This document shows positions 26,010 to 34,080 of a stretch of DNA of 53,505 nucleotides, one piece after another. Made by a program: the position numbers and the translations under genes. Source of the DNA: DASVLX01 sp035552275 (lineage in GTDB: Bacteria > Actinomycetota > Actinomycetes > Mycobacteriales > Pseudonocardiaceae). Below the pieces are notes generated by a model. It saw only the letters and a program-made list of their open reading frames with translations, searched no databases and was not told the DNA's origin. The DNA lies in contig DASZLR010000022.1 in the NCBI GenBank assembly GCA_035552275.1, forward strand, positions 1 through 53,505, in the 5' to 3' direction. Position 1 is the stretch's first letter, and each line of letters starts with the position of its first letter.

Positions 26010-27737
26010 TCACCAGAGGCCGAGTGGGTCCAGTGGCACCACCGGCGCGGGGGACAGCACGCTCAGCAGCGGGTCCAGCAGTCCGGTCGATTTCTTGTTG
26101 CCAGCACTCGCATTCGCGCCGGACCCAGCTGGGTTTCCGTTGCCAGCAGCGGTGTTCGCGCCGAGCTCGGCCGAATTCCCGCCGCCCGCCGAAGAAGCCA
26201 GGTTCACCGATGTGCCATTCACCCCGTCGGTGACGGCCGCGAGCGCGTCGACCAGGCCGTGCCCGTAGAAACTGTTGTACGACGAGTCGCCGGTGCAGTA
26301 GGCGTCCTGCACGCCGGTGCCGGTGAGGTCGTAGTCGGCCGGACACGGCATCGGCTGAGCCTCGTCATACAGCAGCTGGGTGAGTTGTTTGGCGCTGTCC
26401 TGGGGATGCGCGGAGGCGAGCAGCGCGAGCACGCCGGCGACGTGCGGCGCGGCCATTGACGTCCCGCACGAGCTGGCGTAGCCGTCCGGCACTGTGGACA
26501 GCACGCACGATTGGCCATCCGGCGCCTGCTGGCGGGTGTCGCCGCCGGGCGCGGTCACGTCGATCGCGCCGAGCCCGTACGAGCTGTAGCTGGCCTTCGT
26601 CTCGTCCGCGCCGACCGAGGACACCGTGACCACGCCGCGCAGGCCGGCCGGCAGCTCGGCGCACTGCTCGGTCAACGGCCGGGACCGCTGGTCATTGGTG
26701 CTCACGTTGTCCGGACTGCCGTTGTCGGATCCCGGATTGGTGAGGTCCATGGCCTGGTTGCCGGCGGCCGCCACGTTGAGCACGCCCCGCCCGGCGGCGT
26801 AGTCCACCGCGCGCCGAACCGCCTCGTAGATCACCTGCTGGCCGACCGCGTCCCGGCAGGTGAAGATCCACGGATCAACGAAGTAGCTGCTGTTCGTGAT
26901 GGTCATTCCGCGCTCGGCGGCCCACATGAACCCGCACACGGCTGCTTCCGGGTAGATGTAGCCGTCGTCGTTGACCACTTTCACCGAGGCCACCCGGACG
27001 CCGGGCGCGACGCCCGCGGTGCCCTGGCCGTCATCGGCGGCGGCGATGGTGCCGGCGACGTGCGTGCCGTGTGCGGACGTGGTGGGCTCCCACGCGGCCT
27101 CGCTGGTGTCCGGAGCCCCGGTCACGCAGCCGGCGGAGTCGGCGGTGTCCAGCGCCTTCAGCAGTCCGGGGTGCTGGGGATCGATCCCGGAGTCCAGCAC
27201 GCCGACCAGCACCTGCGACGAGCCTTCGGTGATCTTGTGCGCCCGGTCGGCGTTGATCATCGTCATGTCCCACTGGTCGCCGGTCCGGTTCGCGGTGGGC
27301 ACGACGCCCGGCTGTGAAGTCGCGGCGGTCGCACCGCTGCCGGTCTCGTCCGGCTTCTTCGTTGCGCCCGGCGAGTCGTCGGCGTCGGAATAGGCCTCGC
27401 CCGCCGCACTGTAGGCCCGGTCCGGGCCGATCCGAGTCACGAACGACGGGTCCGGCGAGGTCGCGACCGCCACGCTGATCTGCGGGTAGTAGCTGGCGGT
27501 GGTCCCACACGCGGCGGCGATCTCGCTGTCGGCGGTCTGCTCGGAGGTCCCCTGGTCGAACAGCACCAGGTAACGCAGCGTGGGTCCGACCTGCGAACAT
27601 CCGGTGAAGGTGGCGGGGTTGACATCCGCGCTCGCCGAGGGTGGCGCGGTCAGGCAGCCAGTCGCCAGCAGGGCGGTGCACACAGCGACCGCCCTCATCT
27701 GGCGAAGTAGAGGCACCGCCGACCTCCAGCCCTCCAT
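26010..27737 (-). CDS. Secreted subtilase (S8 family serine peptidase)
   Basis: 575 residues. A signal peptide covers about 1-35 (arginines, then AVAVCTALLATGC); the ATGC ending at Cys28 is an acceptable lipobox, with SASA as an alternative signal-peptidase-I site. Catalytic residues: Asp182 in GVLDSGIDPQHP, His223 in SAHGTHVAGT, Ser427 in SSCGTSMAAPHVAG. A Gly/Asn/Ala/Ser linker follows the peptidase domain, and the end reads SPAPVVPLDPLGLW; there is no C-terminal transmembrane helix, so it is not a typical type VII mycosin. Six or more Cys suggest disulfides. ATG 27737 is chosen without a clear ribosome-binding site; ATG 27698 is possible. It is transcribed against both radical-SAM-linked genes. 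Confidence 0.92.
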   Translation of the reverse strand: MEGWRSAVPLLRQMRAVAVCTALLATGCLTAPPSASADVNPATFTGCSQVGPTLRYLVLFDQGTSEQTADSEIAAACGTTASYYPQISVAVATSPDPSFVTRIGPDRAYSAAGEAYSDADDSPGATKKPDETGSGATAATSQPGVVPTANRTGDQWDMTMINADRAHKITEGSSQVLVGVLDSGIDPQHPGLLKALDTADSAGCVTGAPDTSEAAWEPTTSAHGTHVAGTIAAADDGQGTAGVAPGVRVASVKVVNDDGYIYPEAAVCGFMWAAERGMTITNSSYFVDPWIFTCRDAVGQQVIYEAVRRAVDYAAGRGVLNVAAAGNQAMDLTNPGSDNGSPDNVSTNDQRSRPLTEQCAELPAGLRGVVTVSSVGADETKASYSSYGLGAIDVTAPGGDTRQQAPDGQSCVLSTVPDGYASSCGTSMAAPHVAGVLALLASAHPQDSAKQLTQLLYDEAQPMPCPADYDLTGTGVQDAYCTGDSSYNSFYGHGLVDALAAVTDGVNGTSVNLASSAGGGNSAELGANTAAGNGNPAGSGANASAGNKKSTGLLDPLLSVLSPAPVVPLDPLGLW

Positions 27738-27873
27738 CGAACCGGCGTGCGCGCACACGCGTGTCCACTTGCAGCGGGACGGTAGCCAGCGCCGGCACCC
27801 AGGACAAGTTCGCGACCCGTTTTCGCCATAGCGGTACCGTGACAGGTCAGAGTACCGCCCTGTGGAGGGAGCA

Positions 27874-28668
27874 ATGCTGCGCCGCGCCGACGAGCCCAAT
27901 CCGTCCGCACCGCCCGTCCAGCGGCTGCGCGTGCGTTACGCCAAACGGGGGAAGCTGCGTTTCACGTCACATCGGGACGTCGCGCGGGCGTTTGAGCGCG
28001 CGTTGCGCCGTGCGGCGGTGCCGATGGCCTACTCGCACGGATTCAATCCGCATCCCCGGATCTCCTGGGTCGGCGCCGCGCCTACCGGGGCCGCCAGCGA
28101 GGCCGAGTATGTGGAGATCGCCGTGATCACCGAGCTCGACCCGACCGAACTGGCCCACGCCCTGGACGCCGCGCTGCCACCCGGCCTGGACATTCAGGAG
28201 GTGCTCGTCGCCCGACCGGGTTCGCTGGCCGACCGGATCGAGGCGAGTCACTGGCGGATCGAGGTGCCCGGCGTCGACCCCGACACGCTGGCCGCCGCCG
28301 TACGTGAACTGCTGGTCGCCGAGGCCGTCGAGGTCGAGAAGATGACCAAGAACGGCCCCCGCCGGATCGACGTGCGACCGGCCATCGTGTCGCTTCGAGT
28401 GAGGACCGCGGCGCCATATGGGATACTGGAGGCGGTCGTTCGGCAGACAAGCCCTGTCGTGCGGCCCGACGACGTGCTGAACGCGCTCCGTGTCGTCGCC
28501 GCGCTGACACCGCCGGCACCCGCGAAGGCGACCCGGATGGCCCAGGGGCGGCTGGACGACAACGGCCTGGTGTCCGACCCGCTGGCCCCGGACAGGGGCC
28601 TGCCGGCTACCGAGGCAGGGGAGCCGGAGTCTGGTCAGCGTGTTGTCGTCGAAGGATCTGTCGGCTGA
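27874..28668 (+). CDS. TIGR03936 (DUF2344) radical-SAM-linked protein
   Basis: 264 residues of the DUF2344 family, the constant partner of TIGR03960 radical-SAM proteins. Signature parts are LRVRYAKRGKLRFTSHRDV and the phrase MAYSHGFNPHPRISWVGAAP. Start ATG 27874 has GGAGG five nt upstream; GTG 27862 is in frame but less likely. The last ~45 residues (after APDRG) are variable. Followed by rne after 158 bp, as in other actinobacteria. Molecular role unknown. Confidence 0.92.
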   Translation: MLRRADEPNPSAPPVQRLRVRYAKRGKLRFTSHRDVARAFERALRRAAVPMAYSHGFNPHPRISWVGAAPTGAASEAEYVEIAVITELDPTELAHALDAALPPGLDIQEVLVARPGSLADRIEASHWRIEVPGVDPDTLAAAVRELLVAEAVEVEKMTKNGPRRIDVRPAIVSLRVRTAAPYGILEAVVRQTSPVVRPDDVLNALRVVAALTPPAPAKATRMAQGRLDDNGLVSDPLAPDRGLPATEAGEPESGQRVVVEGSVG

Positions 28669-28705
28669 CGCCCGACTTGGGTACGCAGTCGCGAAGGCAA
28701 GGATT

Positions 28706-28724
28706 CCGCCACCTGGGGTGGCGG
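28706..28724 (+). promoter_or_regulatory. Hairpin in rne 5' region
   Basis: CCGCCACC (28706-28713) and GGTGGCGG (28717-28724) form a perfect 8-bp stem with a TGG loop, 103 bp before rne. It may attenuate read-through from the upstream gene or serve in feedback control of rne mRNA by RNase E, as happens in E. coli; either is inference. Confidence 0.45.
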
Positions 28725-28826
28725 TGACAGACAACGGAAACGGGCCCCTGCGCGGCCGCGTCCGGCCAGTGCTGACATCCGATGGGTGTCCGGCCTGGGG
28801 GACGCGCCCGGGGGCGGAGGAGCTAT

Positions 28827-31493
28827 ATGTCGAACATGGCACAGCCCGCTGGCACAGCCGGCGGGGATAGCAGCACACCCACGCATCCCGCGCTGGCGGA
28901 TCTGCCGGACAAGGTGCGCGTGCATGCCCTGGCCAAGCTGCTGGAACGCAGCAGCCGCGAGGTGCTGGACGTGTTGGCCGCGTTGGGCTCAGCGGCGCGG
29001 AGCGCACAGTCCAATCTGGATCGTGAGGTCGCGGTCCAGGTCGCGGACAGACTGCTGAACACGGCCGAGCCGACCGCGCCCGCGGCACAGTCGCCGGCCG
29101 AGGCGGTGGACCAGCCAGCGGTGGACACTCCGGTGGCTGAGCCGGCCGACACGCCCGGCGAGCCGGCCGCGTTCGCGCCGGTGTTCGCCGCGCCGTCCCC
29201 GGTCTTCCTGCCCCCGGCGGCCGAGCCCGCGCCGGCCAAGAAACCGGCGGCGAAGAAGGCCGCCCGGGACACGACCAAGGACACCGCCAGGGACACCGCC
29301 AAAGGCACCACGGCCGACATCGAGGAGGCCGCGGCTTCGGCCGAGGCCACCGACGATGATCAGCAGGCCGCGGAGGACGAGGCGGGTGCCCGCAGCCGGC
29401 GCCGTCGCCGCGGCCGGCGCGGCCGGGGACGCGGCAAGGGCGGCCCCGGCGACGACCAGGTCGACGGCGCGGACGACGACAGCGGCACCGGGTCGGACAC
29501 TGGGTCCGGCGGTGCCGACGACGGTGCGGACACCGACAACAACGCCGATGGCTCCGAGGGCGAGGACGGCGGGGCGGCCAACCGCCGCCGCCGGCGCCGG
29601 CGGCGCCGCAAGGGCGACGACGCGTCCGGCGAGGACGACCCGCCCAACACCGTCGTGCACGTTCGGGACGGTCGGGACGAAAAGGACAGGCCGGACAGGT
29701 CTGACAGCGGGTCGGACGAGGTGCGCAGCGTGCGCGGGTCGACCCGGCTGGAGGCCAAGCGGCAGCGCCGCCGGGACGGTCGGGACGCCGGCCGGCGTCG
29801 GGTGCCGATCCTGTCCGAAGCTGAGTTCCTGGCCCGCCGCGAGGCCGTGGACCGCAAGATGGTGGTCCGCGAGCTGAACAGCTCGGTGCAGATCGGCGTG
29901 CTGGAGGACGGCGTGCTGGTCGAGCACTTCGTCACCGCTTCCGGCACCGGCTCGCTGGTCGGCAACGTGTACCTCGGCCGGGTGCAGAACGTGCTGCCCA
30001 GCATGGAGGCCGCGTTCGTGGACATCGGCCGGGGCCGCAACGCCGTGCTCTACGCCGGTGAGGTCGACTGGGACGCCGCCGGCCTGGAGGGCAAGGCCCG
30101 CAAGATCGAGCAGGCGCTGTCCACAGGGGACAGTGTGCTGGTGCAGGTCACCAAGGACCCGGTGGGGCACAAGGGCGCCCGGCTGACCACCCAGATCAGC
30201 CTGCCCGGCCGGTTCCTGGTGTACGTGCCCGGCGGCGGCGCGACCGGCATCAGCCGCAAGCTGCCCGACACCGAGCGCAAGCGGCTCAAGGACGTGCTCA
30301 AGCGGGTCGTGCCGGAGGACGCCGGAGTCATCATCCGGACCGCGTCCGAGGGCATCGCCGAGGACGAGCTGGCCCGGGACGTACGCCGGCTGCGCGCGCA
30401 GTGGGAGATCATCCAGGAGAAGGCGTCCTCGACCAGCACCAAGGCCCCGCAGTTGCTGTACGAAGAGCCGGACCTGCTGATCAAGGTCGTCCGCGACCTG
30501 TTCACCGAGGACTTCTCCGCGCTGATCGTTCAGGGCTCGGACCCGTGGGACACCATCGAGGCCTACGTGAAGCATGTCGCGCCCGACCTGAGCGAACGGC
30601 TCAAGCGGCACGTGGGCAATACGGACGTGTTCACCGAACACCGGATCGACGAGCAGATCCTCAAGGCGCTGGACCGGAAGGTGTGGCTGCCCTCCGGCGG
30701 CTACCTGGTGATCGACCGCACCGAGGCGATGACCGTCATCGACGTCAACACCGGCAAGTTCACCGGCGCGGGCGGCAACCTGGAGGAGACGGTCACCCGC
30801 AACAACCTGGAGGCCGCCGAGGAGATCGTCCGGCAGCTCCGCCTGCGGGACATCGGCGGTATCATCGTGATCGACTTCATCGACATGGTGCTGGAGTCCA
30901 ATCGGGACCTGGTGCTGCGTCGGCTGACCGAATGCCTTGGCCGGGACCGCACCCGGCATCAGGTCGCCGAGGTGACCTCGCTGGGCCTGGTGCAGATGAC
31001 CCGCAAGCGGGTCGGCACCGGGCTGCTGGAGGCGTACTCCACCACCTGTGAGCACTGCCGGGGCCGCGGCGTCGTCGTCTCCACCACGCCGGTTCTCGGC
31101 CATAGTGGAAACAGCGGAAACGGCGGGAATGGCGGCGGTTCCAACGGCGGCAATGGTTCCAACGGCCGCAAGACCAAGCACCGCGAGCCAGAGGTCGAGG
31201 CCGAGACACATCTGCCCTCGCCGGCCGCGTCGGTGATCCGGTCCATCCACCAGGCCGCCGAGCCCGCGGTGGAGGGCGAGCCGGCCGAGCTGGCGGGCGC
31301 CGCCGCGCAGACCAACGGCCACATTGGACACGAACCCGAACGCGAGCCGGAGACCGAGTCGGCCGCGCCCACTGGGTCTGCCGAGCCGGCCGAGTCGACT
31401 GAGCCGGAACCCTCGCTGGTGGTGGCCCGCCGACGTCGGCCCCGCCGCCGCGCCGCGTCCCGCCCGGCCGGCCCACCCGCGACCGACAGCTGA
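28827..31493 (+). CDS. rne: Ribonuclease E/G
   Basis: 888-residue endoribonuclease for rRNA and mRNA processing. Order of parts: an IF2_N-like helical segment (about 25-75, LPDKVRVHALAKLLERSS), a long disordered region (80-320) with Asp/Glu blocks and Arg runs, the S1 domain (about 376-460, GNVYLGRVQNVLPSMEAAF), the DNase-I-like catalytic core with metal ligands Asp639 (IDVNTGKFTG) and Asp683 (IVIDFIDM), the zinc-link Cys741-x2-Cys744 (TCEHCRG), and a disordered tail ending in Arg-rich RRRRPRRRAA-type sequence. The catalytic core is central, as in mycobacterial RNase E. Start ATG 28827 after GGAGGAG. A strong terminator follows, so rplU is not in this transcript. Confidence 0.95.
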   Translation: MSNMAQPAGTAGGDSSTPTHPALADLPDKVRVHALAKLLERSSREVLDVLAALGSAARSAQSNLDREVAVQVADRLLNTAEPTAPAAQSPAEAVDQPAVDTPVAEPADTPGEPAAFAPVFAAPSPVFLPPAAEPAPAKKPAAKKAARDTTKDTARDTAKGTTADIEEAAASAEATDDDQQAAEDEAGARSRRRRRGRRGRGRGKGGPGDDQVDGADDDSGTGSDTGSGGADDGADTDNNADGSEGEDGGAANRRRRRRRRRKGDDASGEDDPPNTVVHVRDGRDEKDRPDRSDSGSDEVRSVRGSTRLEAKRQRRRDGRDAGRRRVPILSEAEFLARREAVDRKMVVRELNSSVQIGVLEDGVLVEHFVTASGTGSLVGNVYLGRVQNVLPSMEAAFVDIGRGRNAVLYAGEVDWDAAGLEGKARKIEQALSTGDSVLVQVTKDPVGHKGARLTTQISLPGRFLVYVPGGGATGISRKLPDTERKRLKDVLKRVVPEDAGVIIRTASEGIAEDELARDVRRLRAQWEIIQEKASSTSTKAPQLLYEEPDLLIKVVRDLFTEDFSALIVQGSDPWDTIEAYVKHVAPDLSERLKRHVGNTDVFTEHRIDEQILKALDRKVWLPSGGYLVIDRTEAMTVIDVNTGKFTGAGGNLEETVTRNNLEAAEEIVRQLRLRDIGGIIVIDFIDMVLESNRDLVLRRLTECLGRDRTRHQVAEVTSLGLVQMTRKRVGTGLLEAYSTTCEHCRGRGVVVSTTPVLGHSGNSGNGGNGGGSNGGNGSNGRKTKHREPEVEAETHLPSPAASVIRSIHQAAEPAVEGEPAELAGAAAQTNGHIGHEPEREPETESAAPTGSAEPAESTEPEPSLVVARRRRPRRRAASRPAGPPATDS

Positions 31494-31513
31494 ATGTCAA
31501 TGCTGCTGTGAGA

Positions 31514-31550
31514 ACGGCGGCCGCCGACAAATTCGTGCGGCGGCCGCCGT
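31514..31550. terminator. Terminator between rne and ABC permease gene
   Basis: ACGGCGGCCGCC (31514-31525) pairs perfectly over 12 bp with GGCGGCCGCCGT (31539-31550), loop 13 nt. It lies 20 bp after the rne stop and before the convergent gene ending at 31594, and can serve both strands. No T-tract. Confidence 0.75.
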
Positions 31551-31593
31551 CCCTCAGTAGGTGGCCCCGGGGTGTGCAACGTCCAGCCCAGCC

Positions 31594-32559
31594 TCAGGCG
31601 ATCTGGCGGATGCGGCGGATCGCAAGGTAGATCAGCGCCGCCGCCAACACGACGAAGATGCCGGTCTCGATGCCCTGGAACAGCCAGAACCGGTCCGCGG
31701 GCTGATAGAGCTGCCAGTTGTAAGAGCCCGGCCCGAGGCCCAGGCTGTCTCCGCAACTGGCCTGCGCGGGCGGGCAGCCGATCTGGGCGTTGCTGAGGAC
31801 GAGTTGGCCAGCGGCGTTGCGCACGCCCTGGGTGTAGACCCAGGCGCCCGCAGCCGGGTTCGGCTGCGCCTCGCTCGTGACCGGGAAAGTCAGCGTCTTG
31901 GCCGGCAGATAGTTCGGCCTGGCCAGCGTTTCGATCAGGACGCGCACGCCGATGAACCCGACCAGGGTGACCGCCATGGCCGGCAGCACCTTCCGCCACA
32001 GCGTGCCGGCGACGACGCCCAGCGCCACCGCGAACAGCGTGTAGCCGATCGGCGCGATGCCCCCGACATCGAAGGTCAGGTAACCGAAGCGGCCGTTGCC
32101 GGCAGCGGCCAGCGGCATGTACCACCAGGACACGCCCAGCGCGTACGCCACGGCGACGACGACGGCTCCAGCGCCGATCAGGCCGAACTTCGTCACCGCC
32201 CAGCGCAGCCGGCTGACGCCCTGCGTCCACACCAGCAGGTGGGTGTGCTGCTCGACCTCGCGGGCGACCAGCGGCGCGCCGAAGAACAGCCCGACCAGCA
32301 GCGGCAGCAGCACGAACAGCACACCGACGAAGGTCATCGCCCCGAACTGGTTCTGGAACTGGTCGACCAGGCCGTGGCAGGCGTCGCCGGTTGTCAGCTG
32401 GGCGTTGCCCAACGCGGTGAAGCAGGCGGACAGCCCGGAGCTGACGTAGACGTGCCGCATGTCGAGGCCGGAGGGCACCATGATGGCGGCGAGTGCGATG
32501 AGTGCGATGGCGGTGAACAGCGCCTGCTTGCGGTGCTGGCGCCAGGTTAGCCAGATCAT
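31594..32559 (-). CDS. ABC-2-type transporter permease
   Basis: 321 residues with six or more hydrophobic segments; the N-terminus MIWLTWRQHRKQ and the central APLVAREVEQHTHLLVWTQG fit the ABC-2 permeases found with YtrA-type regulators. A large extracytoplasmic loop (about 215-285) with two Cys precedes the last helix. The ATG overlaps the stop of the ATPase gene in ATGA. Last gene of the GntR-ATPase-permease operon; substrate unknown, often involved in resistance to cell-envelope-active compounds. Confidence 0.9.
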   Translation of the reverse strand: MIWLTWRQHRKQALFTAIALIALAAIMVPSGLDMRHVYVSSGLSACFTALGNAQLTTGDACHGLVDQFQNQFGAMTFVGVLFVLLPLLVGLFFGAPLVAREVEQHTHLLVWTQGVSRLRWAVTKFGLIGAGAVVVAVAYALGVSWWYMPLAAAGNGRFGYLTFDVGGIAPIGYTLFAVALGVVAGTLWRKVLPAMAVTLVGFIGVRVLIETLARPNYLPAKTLTFPVTSEAQPNPAAGAWVYTQGVRNAAGQLVLSNAQIGCPPAQASCGDSLGLGPGSYNWQLYQPADRFWLFQGIETGIFVVLAAALIYLAIRRIRQIA

Positions 32560-33455
32560 GCGGTCACTTCCGATGGGGTGCGGGCCGTGCGGGCGCCGGC
32601 GGCGCTGAGATAGGCCAGAACGAGGTCTTCCAGGGTCACGTCATGCTCCGTCCACATGGGATCGTCGATGGGGTCGGCAGCGCGCACCAGCAGGGTGGAC
32701 TGCCGGTCGGTGTGGCTGGCGCGGACGATGGTCGCGCCGCCGGGGATCGCGTCACCGGGCTCGGTGCGCGGGCCGACCAGGGTCCGGTGCTCGGCGAGCA
32801 GGTCGTCCACCGCGCCGGCCAGCTGCACCTCGGCGGTCTGCAGCACGATCAGGTAGTCGCAGGCGCGTTCCAGATCGGCCAGCAGGTGCGAGGACAGCAG
32901 CACGGTGGTGTCGCTCTCGCCGACCGCGCCCATCAATGCCTGCATGAACTCCCTGCGCGCCAACGGATCCAGGCTGGCGATCGGCTCGTCCAGCAGCAAC
33001 AGCCGTGGCCGCTTGGCCAACGCCAGAGCGAGCGCGACCTGGGCGCGCTGCCCGCCGGACAGCTTGCCGACGGGCTTGGCCGGCGGAATGCCGAGCTGGG
33101 CCAGCCGGTCGTGGGCGAGCGGCGCGTCCCAGCGGCGGTTCAGCTTGCCGCCCATGGTGATCAGCTCGGCGGCGGTGAAGTCCGGATACAGCGGGGTGTC
33201 CTGCGCGACGAACCCGATCTCGGCCAGCGTGGCGATGTTGTCGCGCGGATCCTCGCCGAACACCCGCACGCTGCCGGCATCCGGCCGCAGCAGGCCGACG
33301 GCCAGCTGGAGCAGGGTTGTCTTGCCAGCGCCGTTGGGTCCGACCAGCGCGGCGATCCGCCCGGCAGGCACGTGCAGCGAGCAGTCGCGCAGCGCCCACG
33401 TTCGCCCGTACCGCTTGCCCAGTCCGCTGGTTTCCAGCGCGGTCTTGTCCATCAT
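32556..33455 (-). CDS. ABC transporter ATP-binding protein
   Basis: 299 residues. Intact motifs: Walker A GPNGAGKTT, Q-loop VAQDTPLYPDFT, signature KLSGGQRAQVALALAL, Walker B RLLLLDEPIASLDP, H-loop LLSSHLL. This is a useful contrast to the degenerate ATPase encoded divergently at 34081. Start ATG 33455, five nt after GGAGG; a second ATG follows at 33452. Pairs with the ABC-2 permease downstream. Confidence 0.95.
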   Translation of the reverse strand: MMDKTALETSGLGKRYGRTWALRDCSLHVPAGRIAALVGPNGAGKTTLLQLAVGLLRPDAGSVRVFGEDPRDNIATLAEIGFVAQDTPLYPDFTAAELITMGGKLNRRWDAPLAHDRLAQLGIPPAKPVGKLSGGQRAQVALALALAKRPRLLLLDEPIASLDPLARREFMQALMGAVGESDTTVLLSSHLLADLERACDYLIVLQTAEVQLAGAVDDLLAEHRTLVGPRTEPGDAIPGGATIVRASHTDRQSTLLVRAADPIDDPMWTEHDVTLEDLVLAYLSAAGARTARTPSEVTA

Positions 33456-33472
33456 GTTGTCCTCCAAGCTGT

Positions 33473-33880
33473 TCACGGGTTGTCCTGGCGGGCCTGGCCG
33501 TCGAAGGTGGCGCGCAGGGTGGTGTCGATCAGCGCGGCGACGTCCTCGCGAGCCAGGCCCGCCGCCTCGGCCTTGCGCAGCCACGACACCAGGTCCTCGC
33601 GCAGCTCCGCCTGGTTCGCCAGCGACGGACCGGCCAGGGTGCCCACCAGGAAGGTGCCCACTCCGGGTCGGCCCTCGGCCAGACCCTCCATCTCCAGCTC
33701 CCGATAGGCCTTCAGCACCGTGTTCGGGTTGATCGCCAGCGACTGCGCCACCGCCCGCACCCTGGGCAGTTGGTCGCCCGGCCGCAGCAGGCCCACTCGG
33801 AGCGCCTGCTTGACCTGCAACACCATCTGCATGTACGTGGCCACCCGCGAGCGGCCGTCGAGCACGAACTCGATCACCAC
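33473..33880 (-). CDS. GntR-family regulator, YtrA subfamily
   Basis: 135-residue regulator with the GntR winged helix (about 15-80: QVKQALRVGLLRPGDQLPRV, then NPNTVLKAYRELEMEGL) and a short C-terminal helical part, the size and layout of the YtrA subfamily. Such proteins repress their own operon with an ABC transporter. Start GTG 33880 with AGGAG four nt upstream; GTG 33877 also fits. Two overlapping palindromes lie just upstream. Confidence 0.93.
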   Translation of the reverse strand: MVIEFVLDGRSRVATYMQMVLQVKQALRVGLLRPGDQLPRVRAVAQSLAINPNTVLKAYRELEMEGLAEGRPGVGTFLVGTLAGPSLANQAELREDLVSWLRKAEAAGLAREDVAALIDTTLRATFDGQARQDNP

Positions 33881-33888
33881 TGTTCTCC

Positions 33889-33911
33889 TATTGTCTTACG
33901 ACAATAAGACA
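33889..33911 (-). promoter_or_regulatory. Palindromic operator of YtrA-type operon
   Basis: TATTGTC (33889-33895) / GACAATA (33900-33906), and overlapping TGTCTTA (33892-33898) / TAAGACA (33905-33911), both perfect 7-bp arms. The AT-rich element lies 9 bp upstream of the GntR start, the usual place for autorepression. Confidence 0.65.
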
Positions 33912-33998
33912 GAGTGCTCGCCGTGAGTCAGGCTGTCAAGACCGGTAAGATCGACGTTCCGAGATCGGTTGGCGGAGGGCCGGACATTCGACCTGCAC

Positions 33999-34048
33999 CG
34001 ATGGGCGCCACGGACGTCGGTGGCGCAGGTCGATGGGCGTCGATGGGC
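33999..34048 (+). promoter_or_regulatory. Palindrome and CGATGGGC repeats upstream of the four-gene operon
   Basis: A 22-bp palindrome at 34005-34026, with one mismatched pair, has arms GCGCCAC and GTGGCGC. CGATGGGC occurs three times, at 33999-34006, 34031-34038 and 34041-34048, the last two within a perfect tandem 10-mer GTCGATGGGC. All lie 33-82 bp before the TTG of the gene at 34081, so they are candidates for regulator binding. Confidence 0.5.
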
Positions 34049-34080
34049 ATAGTGGCCCACGGGGTTGAGGAGCGGGATGG

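Noticed and set aside
29395..29640. Arg-coding GC-rich repeats (RRRRRGRRGRGRGK type) as possible DNA repeats
   Set aside because: They are coding low-complexity parts of RNase E, normal for the disordered regions of this family.
28989..31331. 780-codon minus-strand frame opposite rne
   Set aside because: Shadow of rne; no recognisable protein features.
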